Below, in pieces: positions 6,546-14,967 of a stretch of 34,442 nucleotides of DNA. The DNA comes from DSWT01 sp035415725. GTDB lineage: Bacteria > Chloroflexota > Anaerolineae > B4-G1 > SLSP01. The position numbers and the translations under genes are program-made. The notes under the pieces were generated by a model. The model made no database searches, was not told the origin of the DNA, and saw only the letters and a list, made by a program, of their open reading frames with translations. The first letter of the stretch is position 1; the number at the start of each line of letters is the position of its first letter. The stretch spans positions 1 through 34,442 of the forward strand of contig DAOOGN010000038.1 in the NCBI GenBank assembly GCA_035415725.1, read 5' to 3'.

Positions 6546-9335
6546 ATGATGTTTACAGATAAGCCAGAGCAATCTGGGATGGTTGCTCCGATTCATACTT
6601 TGCCGGTCGCACAAATTTACGCGACGTTGCACACGCGCCCCCAAGGCCTGACTCAGGCCGAAGTGGACGCGCGCCTTCAAGAGTACGGTCGTAATACGAT
6701 TAGCGAGGTCAAGGGCAAACCCATCTACCTCAAATTCCTGGCCAACTTTACCCACTTGATGGCCATCTTATTGTGGGTTGCCGGCATCGTGGGGTTCGTG
6801 GCGCAAATGCCCCAACTGGCGATTGCGATCTGGATGGTCAATGTGATCAACGGCGTGTTCAGCTTTTGGCAGGAATTCCGCGCTGAAAAAGCGACCGAAG
6901 CCTTGCGCCAGCTTATCCCGCATTACGTCCGTTTGCTGCGCGACGGTGAAGAGCAGCGCGTTCTGGCCGAGGAACTGGTCCCCGGTGATGTGATCCTCTT
7001 GAGTGAAGGGGACCGGGTTTCTGCCGATGCGCGCGTCGTTCAGGAAATGGAACTGCGTGTGGATCAATCGACGCTCAGCGGGGAGTCGCACCCTGTCAGC
7101 AAGATCAGTGAAGCGGTGACACGGACCGATCTGTCGCATGTTGAACTGCCCAATGTGATCTTCGCCGGCACGAGCATTGCCGCCGGTACCGGAAAGGCCG
7201 TCGTCTACGCGACCGGCATGCGCACGGAATTCGGGAAAATTGCCCATCTCACCCAGACGATGCAGGATGAACTCAGCCCTTTGCAGAAAGAGATGATTTA
7301 TGCGACTAAGATCGTCACGGCGATTGCGGTGAGTGTTGGGGTTCTCTTTTTCATCCTGGCGTTGTCATTCACGGGTGTAAAGTTGGCCGAAGGTTTTATC
7401 TTTGCCATGGGGATGGTCGTTGCCTTTGTGCCGGAGGGGATGTTGCCGCTGGTCACGCTGTCCCTGGCGATGGGAGTTGAACGCATCTCCCGCCGCCATG
7501 CCCTGGTCAAGCGACTCTCTGCCGTCGAGACGCTGGGCTGCACATCGGTGATCTGCACCGACAAAACCGGCACGCTGACGCAAAACGAGATGACCGTTTC
7601 GGACCTCTGGGCGGGCGACCGGCGCCTGACGGTCAGCGGCGTCGGTTATACCCCTGAGGGACAGCTTCTGGAGGGTGGCAACGTTGCGCTCATCGACGCC
7701 GATATACAGGAGCTGTTGCGTGCGGCTTTGCTGTGCAATAACGCGCGGTTGCTTCCTCCGAACGGTGAAACCGCGCATTGGACGATCCTGGGTGATCCTA
7801 CCGAGGCGGCGCTGATCGTTGTGGCGCGCAAGGCCGGTCTCGACGAGGCCGGCGAGGCAAGCTGCTTCCCGCGTGTCCGCGAGTTGCCCTTTGATTCGCG
7901 GCGCAAGCGGATGAGCACGCTCCATCAGGCCGGGCGCGAGCGGGTGGCGCTGGTCAAGGGGGCGCCGAAGGAAGTGTTGGCGCTGTGTCGCCAGATTCGT
8001 CGTGCCGGACAGTTCCATCCTCTGGACGAAGCGACGCGGGCCACGATCATGGCCGTCAACGATGAGTATGCCCGGCGGGGGTTGCGCGTTCTGGCTGTCG
8101 CGACGCGCCCACTGCCGGGGACGTTTTCCAATTACAACGCCGAAGCCATCGAAACGGATTTGACATTCTTGGGGTTGATCGCCATGATGGATCCTCCGCG
8201 TCCAGAAGTCGCCGAGGCGGTCACCCGCTGTCATTATGCCGGAATTCGTATTATCATGGTGACAGGCGATTATGGCTTGACGGCGGAAACGATTGCCCGC
8301 CGCATCGGGATTATCCAGGGTGAGCATCCGCGCATTATCGTCGGTGCGGATCTGGAGACGATGGACGATGCGGCGCTCAAGGAAGCGCTGGCCGGCGAGG
8401 TTATCTTCGCCCGTGTCGCCCCGGAGCACAAACTGCGGGTGGTCAGCGCCATGCAGGAACTGGGAAACATTGTGGCTGTGACCGGCGATGGGGTCAACGA
8501 TGCCCCCGCCTTGAAGAAAGCCGACATCGGCGTGGCGATGGGCAAAACCGGCACGGACGTGGCGAAAGAGGCTGCCGATATGATCTTGACCGACGATAAC
8601 TTCGCTTCCATCGTCAACGCAGTGGAAGAAGGCCGGGGCGTCTACGCCAATATCAAGAAATTCCTGACGTACATTTTCACCAGCAATACGCCGGAAGCGG
8701 TGCCGTTCATCCTTTATGTGCTGAGTCGGACGCGAATTCCGCTGGGGTTGACGGTGATGCAGGTTCTCGCGATTGACTTGGGGACGGATATGGTGCCGGC
8801 GTTGGCGTTGGGCGCCGAGCCGCCTGAGCCAGGGTTGATGGAGCAGCCCCCGCGCAATCTCAAAGAACACGTGATCAATTTTCCCTTGTTAGCACGGGCC
8901 TATCTGCTCCTTGGCGCCGTCCAGAGTTTGGCCGCGATGGCCGCTTTTTACTTTCACTATTGGATCAACGGGTACTGGGGGCAATGGCTGGATCTTCCCG
9001 CCCGGGGGCATATTTACCATGCGGCGACGGCGATGACCTTTGGCGCTGTCGTAGCGACGCAGATTGGCAACCTGTTCGCGCAGCGCACCGGGCGGGCTTC
9101 CTTCTTCCGCACGCCGTTGTTCACGAATCGTCTGATCTGGATAGGGATTGCCTCTGAGTTGGCGTTGGCGGCCTTGTTGATCTATGTCCCGTTCTTGCAG
9201 CAGCTTTTCGATACGGCAGCCTTCCCGGTTTGGCAATGGCTGTTTTTGTTTGCCTGGACGCCGGCGCTTTTAATAACCGACGAGATTCGCAAAGCCTTCG
9301 CCCGGCGGCGTATGCGCCGTCTACAGGTCAGATGA
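6546..9335 (+). CDS. Type IIC-like P-type cation-transporting ATPase (Na,K-ATPase alpha-like)
   Basis: This is an ATP-driven cation pump of 929 residues in the plasma membrane. The N-terminal cation-ATPase domain is followed by the actuator loop (LSGES), phosphorylation site DKTGTLT (D339), nucleotide-binding domain, TGDGVND hinge (D648) and about ten membrane segments. Ion-site residues fit the IIC subfamily: PEGML in M4 (E297), TSNTPE in M5 (N714, E717) and IDLGTDMVPAL in M6 (D744, D748), followed by a PPRN stretch. In animal Na,K-ATPases the equivalent E, N, E, D and D bind Na+ or K+. SERCA-type calcium pumps normally have a different M5-M6 signature. No beta-subunit gene is nearby, as is usual in bacteria. 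Two TrkA-like RCK genes follow, supporting a K+/Na+ role. ATG codons lie at 6546 and 6549 after AAGAGGGG. Ion specificity is inferred. Confidence 0.9.
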   Translation: MMFTDKPEQSGMVAPIHTLPVAQIYATLHTRPQGLTQAEVDARLQEYGRNTISEVKGKPIYLKFLANFTHLMAILLWVAGIVGFVAQMPQLAIAIWMVNVINGVFSFWQEFRAEKATEALRQLIPHYVRLLRDGEEQRVLAEELVPGDVILLSEGDRVSADARVVQEMELRVDQSTLSGESHPVSKISEAVTRTDLSHVELPNVIFAGTSIAAGTGKAVVYATGMRTEFGKIAHLTQTMQDELSPLQKEMIYATKIVTAIAVSVGVLFFILALSFTGVKLAEGFIFAMGMVVAFVPEGMLPLVTLSLAMGVERISRRHALVKRLSAVETLGCTSVICTDKTGTLTQNEMTVSDLWAGDRRLTVSGVGYTPEGQLLEGGNVALIDADIQELLRAALLCNNARLLPPNGETAHWTILGDPTEAALIVVARKAGLDEAGEASCFPRVRELPFDSRRKRMSTLHQAGRERVALVKGAPKEVLALCRQIRRAGQFHPLDEATRATIMAVNDEYARRGLRVLAVATRPLPGTFSNYNAEAIETDLTFLGLIAMMDPPRPEVAEAVTRCHYAGIRIIMVTGDYGLTAETIARRIGIIQGEHPRIIVGADLETMDDAALKEALAGEVIFARVAPEHKLRVVSAMQELGNIVAVTGDGVNDAPALKKADIGVAMGKTGTDVAKEAADMILTDDNFASIVNAVEEGRGVYANIKKFLTYIFTSNTPEAVPFILYVLSRTRIPLGLTVMQVLAIDLGTDMVPALALGAEPPEPGLMEQPPRNLKEHVINFPLLARAYLLLGAVQSLAAMAAFYFHYWINGYWGQWLDLPARGHIYHAATAMTFGAVVATQIGNLFAQRTGRASFFRTPLFTNRLIWIGIASELALAALLIYVPFLQQLFDTAAFPVWQWLFLFAWTPALLITDEIRKAFARRRMRRLQVR

Positions 9336-9398
9336 GGACAAAAACGACTCTCTGATGACAAGACTAACAACTCAATGACTATTTTCGGAGGAAGAAAA

Positions 9399-10046
9399 AT
9401 GAAAGTCATCGTGATTGGGTGTGGCCGGATGGGTTCTACCCTGGCGCGCAAATTGAGCCTGCAGGGCAATGTGGTTACGGTCGTGGCCCGTGAGAAGGCC
9501 GACTTTGAACGCCTGGGAACGCATTTTGTAGGAAAGACGCTGGTGGGAATTGAGTTTGACCAGGATGTTTTGTCGCAAGCCGGCATCCAGCATTGCGATG
9601 CCTTGGCCGCCGTGACCTCCGTGGATGAGGTCAATGTGGTGGTGGCCCGGCTTGCCAGCCATGTGTTCCATGTGCCGCGTGTCCTGGCGCGTGTCTTTGA
9701 TCCGCGCAAGGCCGAAATTTACCGGCGCCTGGGCTTGCAAACGATTGATCCTACGACGTGGGGTGTGCGCCAGGTTGCCGACCTGTTGGCCTATTCCTCG
9801 CTGGATACGGTCCTGAGTCTGGGGGGTGGGGGCGTCGACATCGTCGCTAGTGAAGTGCCGCCATTGTTGGTGGGACGAACGGTCAGAGATTTGGATGTCC
9901 CCGGTGAAGTGCGTGTGGTGGCGATCAGCCGCGGGGGACACACCTTTCTGCCGACGTTGGCGACGGTTTTCTCGAGCGGTGATATACTGCATTTGGCCGT
10001 CAGCGGCGCCGGGACGGCGCGGTTGCGATCCATGGGTGTAGCTTAA
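9399..10046 (+). CDS. TrkA/KtrA-type RCK protein (potassium channel-transporter regulator), first copy
   Basis: This is a cytosolic regulatory protein of the TrkA family, which normally gates K+ transporters in response to bound nucleotide. It is 215 residues long when started at ATG 9399, which follows a good GGAGGA; an in-frame ATG at 9375 would add eight residues but lacks such a site. The Rossmann TrkA_N domain (about 1-125) has GCGRMG. The end of strand 2 reads VVAREKADF, so the acidic residue that usually grips the NAD ribose is replaced by Ala-Arg. The TrkA_C domain (about 135-215) follows. It lies 63 bases after the ATPase stop and 18 before the second RCK gene. No TrkH, KtrB or channel pore gene is in the window. 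The partner may be encoded elsewhere or may be the ATPase itself. Confidence 0.88.
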   Translation: MKVIVIGCGRMGSTLARKLSLQGNVVTVVAREKADFERLGTHFVGKTLVGIEFDQDVLSQAGIQHCDALAAVTSVDEVNVVVARLASHVFHVPRVLARVFDPRKAEIYRRLGLQTIDPTTWGVRQVADLLAYSSLDTVLSLGGGGVDIVASEVPPLLVGRTVRDLDVPGEVRVVAISRGGHTFLPTLATVFSSGDILHLAVSGAGTARLRSMGVA

Positions 10047-10064
10047 GCGGAGGGATGAATAACG

Positions 10065-10742
10065 ATGAAAGTCATTATCGTCGGTGGTGCAAAAGTCGGT
10101 ACCTACCTGGCGCAACTCCTGTCTCAGGAAGGGCACCAGGTGAAAGTGATCGAAATCCGCGCCGAGGAAGTTGAACGCTTGCGACGTGAGTTGCCGGCAG
10201 ATGGGGTGATCCAGGGCAGCGGTACGGACCCCAATGTGCTGGAATCGTCTGGAATTCACAATGCCGACGTTGTGGCGGCGGTCACCGGTGCGGATGAGGT
10301 CAATCTGGTGGTCACGACTCTGGCCCGCTTTGAGTTCAACGTCCCCCGCACAATTGGCCGGATCAACAATCCCAAAAATGCCTGGCTCTTCACGCCGTTG
10401 ATGGGAGTGGACGTGGCTGTGAATCAGGCCGATCTGATGGCCCGTTTGATCGCCGAGGAGATGTCGCTGGGCGATATGCTGACGCTGGTGAAATTGCGCA
10501 AGGGGCAATTTTCCCTTGTGGAGATTAAGATCGATCCTACTTCTCCGGTCATCGGCAAGCCGGTCAATGAGATTACCTGGCCGTCGCAGAGCGTCCTGGT
10601 GACTGTCTTGCGCAAGGGTGAGCTGCTCATTCCCCATGGTGAACTGCGCCTGCAGGCGGTGGACGAAGTGCTGGTCGTCGTTCACGCCGACCAGGTAGCA
10701 GATTTGTACGCCCTGCTTGGTCCAGCGCCTAAGGACATGTGA
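10065..10742 (+). CDS. TrkA/KtrA-type RCK protein, second copy
   Basis: This 225-residue paralogue of the preceding gene has a TrkA_N Rossmann domain (about 1-120) and a TrkA_C domain (about 140-218). The glycine motif is GGAKVG, with Ala at the second conserved glycine. Strand 2 ends with the expected acidic residue (VKVIEIRAEEVERL). The middle of the fold (VLESSGIHNADVVAAVTGADEVN) closely resembles its neighbour (VLSQAGIQHCDALAAVTSVDEVN). The pair therefore arose by duplication and may form a mixed ring, as RCK domains do in actinobacterial CeoB/CeoC pairs. ATG 10065 follows GGAGGG at slightly long spacing. It is the last gene of the cation module before a 263-base non-coding leader. Confidence 0.9.
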   Translation: MKVIIVGGAKVGTYLAQLLSQEGHQVKVIEIRAEEVERLRRELPADGVIQGSGTDPNVLESSGIHNADVVAAVTGADEVNLVVTTLARFEFNVPRTIGRINNPKNAWLFTPLMGVDVAVNQADLMARLIAEEMSLGDMLTLVKLRKGQFSLVEIKIDPTSPVIGKPVNEITWPSQSVLVTVLRKGELLIPHGELRLQAVDEVLVVVHADQVADLYALLGPAPKDM

Positions 10743-11005
10743 TGAGGGGGTGACGGAACTTGCGCTGTGGCCCCGTCAATAAGAATTTTTGCCACAGGGA
10801 ACACTGGGTACATAGAGTTTTTGTAACTGTTCGGCCACTCTTGCCAGGTGGCGAACGGGACTTTGGGGAAGGTGCATAAGGGGTCGGCACTTCTGACCCT
10901 TTCATCCCCCAGCCTCCTTCTTCCCTGCAAGCGGAGGAGAAGGGGGTGAAAAAGTGGAGGTGTGGCGACACCCCCTACACCCCCCCCTTGCAGAAGGAGG
11001 ATGTG
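10743..11005 (+). promoter_or_regulatory. Structured leader upstream of the diol dehydratase operon
   Basis: This 263-base gap holds no convincing gene. A weak hairpin (GGGTC/GACCC with a following T run) lies near 10879-10902 and may end the RCK transcript. Next to the start codon is a large stem. CTGCAA plus AGGGGGTG (10925-10930, 10941-10948) pairs with CACCCCCCC plus TTGCAG (10978-10993) and encloses a small GGTGT/ACACC hairpin. It ends exactly at the AAGGAGG ribosome binding site (10994-11000). The GGAGGAGAAGG segment (10933-10943) can instead pair with the upstream CCTCCTTCTTCC (10913-10924), so two alternative folds are possible. I see no clear promoter and no B12 box. Confidence 0.4.
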
Positions 11006-13231
11006 ATGCAAACAAAGCGCGCACAAGGGCGCGCCGGGCGTCCCATCAACCGCGAGACGTTCATCCGTCCGTGGCCTGAACTGGGCTTGATTGTCGCCGA
11101 CAGCCCCTACGACCCGACGCCGGGTCTGGTCATCGAGGATGGCGTGGTGGTGGAGATGGACGGCGTGCACCGCGAAGACTTCGACATGCTCGACCGCTTC
11201 ATCGTCACCCACAGCCTCGACCTGGACGTAGCGGCAGAAGCGATGACGACGCCCTCCCGCGACATCGCGCGGATGCTGGTGGACATCGACGTGAGCCGCG
11301 AGGACGTGTTGCGCCTCACGCGCGGCTGCACCGCCGCCAAGCTGGTGGATATCGTCCGCCCCATGAATGTCCTCGAAATGATGCTGGCTCTCACGAAGAT
11401 GCGCGTCCGCCGCACGCCCGCGAACCAGGCCCACGTCACCAACCGCAAGGAGCATCCCGCGCTCCTCGCCGCCGACGCCGCCGAGGCCGCGCTGCGTGGC
11501 TTCGCCGAAGTCGAGACTACCGTGGGCGTCAGTCGCTACGCGCCGCTCAACGCGCTGGCGATCCTCGTCGGATCGCAGATCGGGCGGGGTGGGGTGCTGA
11601 CGCAATGCTCCGTCGAAGAGGCCACCAATCTGCGGTTGGGCTTTCGCGGCCTGACCACCTACTCGGAGACGCTCTCGGTCTATGGCACCGAGCGCGCTTT
11701 CGTCGATGGCGACGACACCCCCTGGTCGAAGGCGTTTCTCAACGCTGCCTACGCCAGTCGGGGCGTTAAGACGCGCTTCACGTCGGGAACCGGCTCTGAG
11801 GCGCTGATGGGCCATGCTGAGGACAAGTCGATGCTTTACCTGGAAGCGCGCTGCCTGTTGGTGACGCGCGGCGCGGGCAGTCAGGGCACGCAGAACGGCT
11901 CGATCAGTTGCATCGCCTTGCCCGAATCACTGCCGGGCGGCGTGCGCGCGGTGCTCGCGGAGAATCTCCTCGCTATGATGCTCGGCCTCGAAGTGGCGGC
12001 GGGTAACGATGCACTGGCGTCGCATTCTGAGATGCGCAAAAGCGCCAAGCTGATGTTGCAATTCATCCCCGGCGCGGATTTTGTCACCTCGGGCTATGGC
12101 GCGATCCCGCGCTATGACAATATGTTCGGCGGCGGCAATTTCGACACGACCGAGCTGGACGACTGGTACGTGATTCAGCGCGATATGCAGGTCGACGGCG
12201 GCATTCACCCCCTGGCGGAAGAGAACATCTTGCGCGTGCGCGAGCGTGCGGCGCGGGCGGTGCAGGCCGTCTTCGACGCCTTCGACTTCGCCGGCATCAC
12301 TGAAGGGGAAGTGCAGGCTGCTATCACGGCCTTCGACAGCGAGGATATGCCCGACCGCGACAAGGTAGCGGATATTAAAGCCGCCCAAATGCTGCTCAAC
12401 GGGCCGCTCACGGTGCTGGAGGTCATCAAGGCGCTGGCAGAAGCCGGCTATCATGATGCCGCGTCGAACCTGCTGGAGATGCAGCGCCAGCGTGTTAGCG
12501 GCGACTATTTGCAACCGGCGGGCATCTTCACCGCAGGATTTCACGTCCTCAGCGCGCTCACCGACCCCAACGATTACGCCGGTCCCGGCACAGGTTACCG
12601 CGTCGAAGGTGCACGCTGGGAACGCTTGCAGAACATCCCCCAGGCGTGGGACCCGAGAGAATGGCAAATGACAAATGGGGAGACGGCGCATCTAAAATCT
12701 GATTGGCTTGAGGAACTTGGTCCGGCGCAGGTGGGTGCAGAACCAGAAGTTGTGATCGCCGTGGGGCCGGCGTTTGGGGTGGGGATTCAGCAGGCGATCA
12801 GCGGGTTGGATTTGCGGGATGTGCTGCACACCATGCTGGAAGGGATCGCTGAAGAAGGCATGCCGGCGCGGATTGTGCGGGTGCACCATACCTCGGACTG
12901 CGCCTTCATCGGGTACGCGGGGGCGCAACTCAGCGGCTCCGGCGTCGCCATTGGCATCCAGTCGAAGGGCACGACCGTCATCCACCAGCGCGATTTGGCC
13001 CCACTGGAGAACCTGGAGCTGTTCTCGATGGCGCCGAACATGACGCTGGAAACCTATCGCCAGATCGGCCGCAACGCCGCGCGTTATGCCCGGCACCAAC
13101 CCACGTCGCCCGCGCCTGTGAAGATTGACAATACCGCGCGTTTGCGCCTCATCGTGCAAACCACGCTGCTGCACCATCGTGAGACGGAAATGATCGCGGA
13201 CAGGCCGCCGACGGAATTGAAAATTTTATGA
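11006..13231 (+). CDS. B12-dependent diol/glycerol dehydratase, fused large and medium subunits
   Basis: The enzyme uses adenosylcobalamin radicals to dehydrate 1,2-propanediol, glycerol or similar diols to aldehydes. Residues 1 to about 552 are a complete large (PduC-type) subunit. Starting at ATG 11006 (after AAGGAGG), the Klebsiella active-site residues fall at identical numbers: Q141, H143, E170, E221, Q296, D335 and S362. Residues from about 563 to 741 are the medium (PduD-type) subunit, including IIAVGPAFG-like, SGSGVAIGIQSKGTTVIHQ and LETYRQIG motifs. The PduD N-terminal extension of about 35 residues, which targets microcompartments, is missing. The joint contains a heptanucleotide repeat. 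Such fusions are known in some actinobacteria. The small subunit lies downstream, beyond an ilvD-like gene. No reactivase (DdrAB/PduGH) is in the window, although these enzymes normally need one. The true diol is unknown. Confidence 0.95.
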   Translation: MQTKRAQGRAGRPINRETFIRPWPELGLIVADSPYDPTPGLVIEDGVVVEMDGVHREDFDMLDRFIVTHSLDLDVAAEAMTTPSRDIARMLVDIDVSREDVLRLTRGCTAAKLVDIVRPMNVLEMMLALTKMRVRRTPANQAHVTNRKEHPALLAADAAEAALRGFAEVETTVGVSRYAPLNALAILVGSQIGRGGVLTQCSVEEATNLRLGFRGLTTYSETLSVYGTERAFVDGDDTPWSKAFLNAAYASRGVKTRFTSGTGSEALMGHAEDKSMLYLEARCLLVTRGAGSQGTQNGSISCIALPESLPGGVRAVLAENLLAMMLGLEVAAGNDALASHSEMRKSAKLMLQFIPGADFVTSGYGAIPRYDNMFGGGNFDTTELDDWYVIQRDMQVDGGIHPLAEENILRVRERAARAVQAVFDAFDFAGITEGEVQAAITAFDSEDMPDRDKVADIKAAQMLLNGPLTVLEVIKALAEAGYHDAASNLLEMQRQRVSGDYLQPAGIFTAGFHVLSALTDPNDYAGPGTGYRVEGARWERLQNIPQAWDPREWQMTNGETAHLKSDWLEELGPAQVGAEPEVVIAVGPAFGVGIQQAISGLDLRDVLHTMLEGIAEEGMPARIVRVHHTSDCAFIGYAGAQLSGSGVAIGIQSKGTTVIHQRDLAPLENLELFSMAPNMTLETYRQIGRNAARYARHQPTSPAPVKIDNTARLRLIVQTTLLHHRETEMIADRPPTELKIL
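12659..12679 (+). repeat. Heptanucleotide repeat at the PduC-PduD joint
   Basis: Three consecutive 7-mers (GAATGGC, AAATGAC, AAATGGG) lie in frame exactly where the large subunit ends and the medium subunit begins. They encode part of the linker W-Q-M-T-N-G. The same AAATGRN family occurs five times in tandem at 29445-29480. Traces of similar heptamers (TTTAACT, TTGGACT, TTCAACT) lie in the spacer at about 13258-13280. Confidence 0.55.
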
Positions 13232-13299
13232 TTGAAGATTGGGTGATTGACAGAGACCTTTAACTTTGGACTTTCAACTACTTTAAGGAGGATTGAGCC

Positions 13300-14967
13300 A
13301 TGATTTCTCGCAGCAAAGCTGTTTTGCAACGTCCCGAATTTTCATTGCATCGTGCCCTGTACAAATCGATGGGCTACAGCGATTACGATCTGGAGCGCCC
13401 GCTCATCGGCATTGCCAACTCGTGGAACCGGGTGGTGCCGGGCCATTACAACCTTAACCTGATATCGGAGTATGTCCAGCAGGGGATTTTGCAGGCCGGA
13501 GGGACGCCGGTGGAGTTTGGCGTGATCGCGCCATGCGATGGGATTGCGCAGGGGCATATCGGGATGCACTACATCCTCCCCAGCCGCGACCTGATCGCCA
13601 ACGATGTGGAGATGATGGTGCAGGCGCATCAGCTCGACGCCGTCGTCTTGCTGTGCGCGTGTGACAAGATCGTGCCGGGGATGCTGATGGCGGCGGCGCG
13701 TCTGGACGTGCCCGCCATGGTCGTGGTCGGCGGACCGATGGAGGGCGGCTGCATGTTCGACGGGCGTGCGGCGGATGCGACGTCGTTAACTGAGGGATGG
13801 GGCATGTTGATCGCCGGGAAGATCGACGCGGAGCAGTATCGCCAGTTGGAAGATAGCGCCACGCCGACTTGCGGCTCGTGCTCGTTCCTGGGGACCGCAA
13901 ACACGATGTGCTGCATCGCCGAAGCGCTGGGGATGAGCTTGCCGGGCAGTGCCACGATTCCGGCGACGCACGCCGCGCGCTTACGGTCGGCGCAGGCCGC
14001 GGGACGGCAGATCGTTGCTTTAACGCAGCAGGGCATCACGGCGCGGATGATCATCAACCAGAAGGGCATCGAAAATGCGGTGCGCCTGGGAACGGCCATC
14101 GGCGGCTCGACGAACATGGCACTGCACCTCCCCGCTATCGCCTACGAGGCGGATATCGAGCTGTCGATGGATCACTTCGAGGCGCTGGCGCGTTCTACAC
14201 CGCACATCGCCAGGATGAACCCGGCGGCCCCGCTCAACGTGCCCGACTTTCATGCGGCGGGCGGCGTCCCGGCGGTGATGAAAGAACTGCTGCCCTTGCT
14301 GCATGGCGACGCGCTGACCGTCAGCGGCAAAACGGTGGCGGAGAACGTCGCCGATGCCGTGACGCGCGATCCGCGCATCATCAAAACGTTCGCCGAACCG
14401 TGGGGCATGGGCGGCGTCGCCGTTCTGCGCGGCAACCTTGCGCCCCATACCGCCATCACCAAACCGGCGGCGATCAAACCGGAAATGCACACCTTCACGG
14501 GCAAGGCGCGCTGCTTCGATGCGGAAGAAGCCGCCAACCGGGCCATTCTCGCCGGGCAGGTTCAGCCGGGTGAAGTGGTCGTCATCCGCTACGAAGGGCC
14601 GAAGGGCGGGCCGGGGATGCGCGAGATGTACGTCGCCATGAAGTTACTCTACGGGCGTGGGCTGGCGCTGACGACGGCGGTCGTGACGGATGGACGCTTC
14701 TCCGGGACCAACAACGGCTGCTTTGTGGGGCATGTCTCACCGGAAGCTGCCGAGGGCGGGCCGCTCGCGGTGGTCGAGGACGGTGACATGATCACCATTG
14801 ATATTCCCAACCGGCGGTTGCACCTGCACGTCTCCGACGAGGTGATTGCCGCGCGGCTGGCGAAGTGGCAGCGTCCGGAGCCGAAGATCAAGCATGGCTA
14901 TCTCGCCCTGTACAGTCGCCTGGCGGAGTCGGCGGACAAAGGGGCCATCATCCGCCATGAGAGATGA
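13300..14967 (+). CDS. IlvD/Edd-family dehydratase (dihydroxy-acid dehydratase-like)
   Basis: Members of this Fe-S enzyme family dehydrate 2,3-dihydroxy acids or sugar acids to 2-keto acids. The 555-residue protein has the whole family fold. Cluster-region motifs are APCDGIAQGH, CDKIVPGMLM and PTCGSCSFLGTANTM, which resemble E. coli IlvD. AIGGSTN lies in the middle, and the C-terminal domain has YEGPKGGPGM and TDGRFSGTNNG with the proposed catalytic serine. No other branched-chain amino acid gene is nearby. The gene sits between the large/medium and small subunits of a diol dehydratase, so a catabolic role on a polyol- or sugar-derived acid is as likely as valine/isoleucine synthesis. ATG 13300 follows AAGGAGG. 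The stop overlaps the next start (ATGA), indicating translational coupling. Confidence 0.9.
   Translation: MISRSKAVLQRPEFSLHRALYKSMGYSDYDLERPLIGIANSWNRVVPGHYNLNLISEYVQQGILQAGGTPVEFGVIAPCDGIAQGHIGMHYILPSRDLIANDVEMMVQAHQLDAVVLLCACDKIVPGMLMAAARLDVPAMVVVGGPMEGGCMFDGRAADATSLTEGWGMLIAGKIDAEQYRQLEDSATPTCGSCSFLGTANTMCCIAEALGMSLPGSATIPATHAARLRSAQAAGRQIVALTQQGITARMIINQKGIENAVRLGTAIGGSTNMALHLPAIAYEADIELSMDHFEALARSTPHIARMNPAAPLNVPDFHAAGGVPAVMKELLPLLHGDALTVSGKTVAENVADAVTRDPRIIKTFAEPWGMGGVAVLRGNLAPHTAITKPAAIKPEMHTFTGKARCFDAEEAANRAILAGQVQPGEVVVIRYEGPKGGPGMREMYVAMKLLYGRGLALTTAVVTDGRFSGTNNGCFVGHVSPEAAEGGPLAVVEDGDMITIDIPNRRLHLHVSDEVIAARLAKWQRPEPKIKHGYLALYSRLAESADKGAIIRHER

Noticed and set aside
7365..8870. 501-codon open frame opposite the P-type ATPase
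   Set aside because: It is a GC-rich shadow of a clearly real ATPase gene. Its His/Arg/Gln-rich translation has no domain or hydrophobic pattern.
6546..9335. Calcium (SERCA-type) or KdpB pump
   Set aside because: The M5-M6 pattern TSNTPE / IDLGTDMVPAL matches type IIC better. KdpB is shorter and lies with kdpA and kdpC, which are absent.
9372..10685. 437-codon open frame antisense to both RCK genes
   Set aside because: It spans two convincing genes on the other strand and has low-complexity His/Gln/Arg content without any motif.
10743..11005. Cobalamin riboswitch in front of the B12-dependent dehydratase
   Set aside because: No recognisable B12 box or the expected conserved segments in order. 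B12 riboswitches also usually control synthesis and transport rather than B12-using enzymes.
13869..14573. 234-codon open frame inside ilvD, same strand and shifted
   Set aside because: Frame-shifted reading of the ilvD-like gene with an Arg/Gly-rich product. The ilvD frame holds all catalytic motifs.
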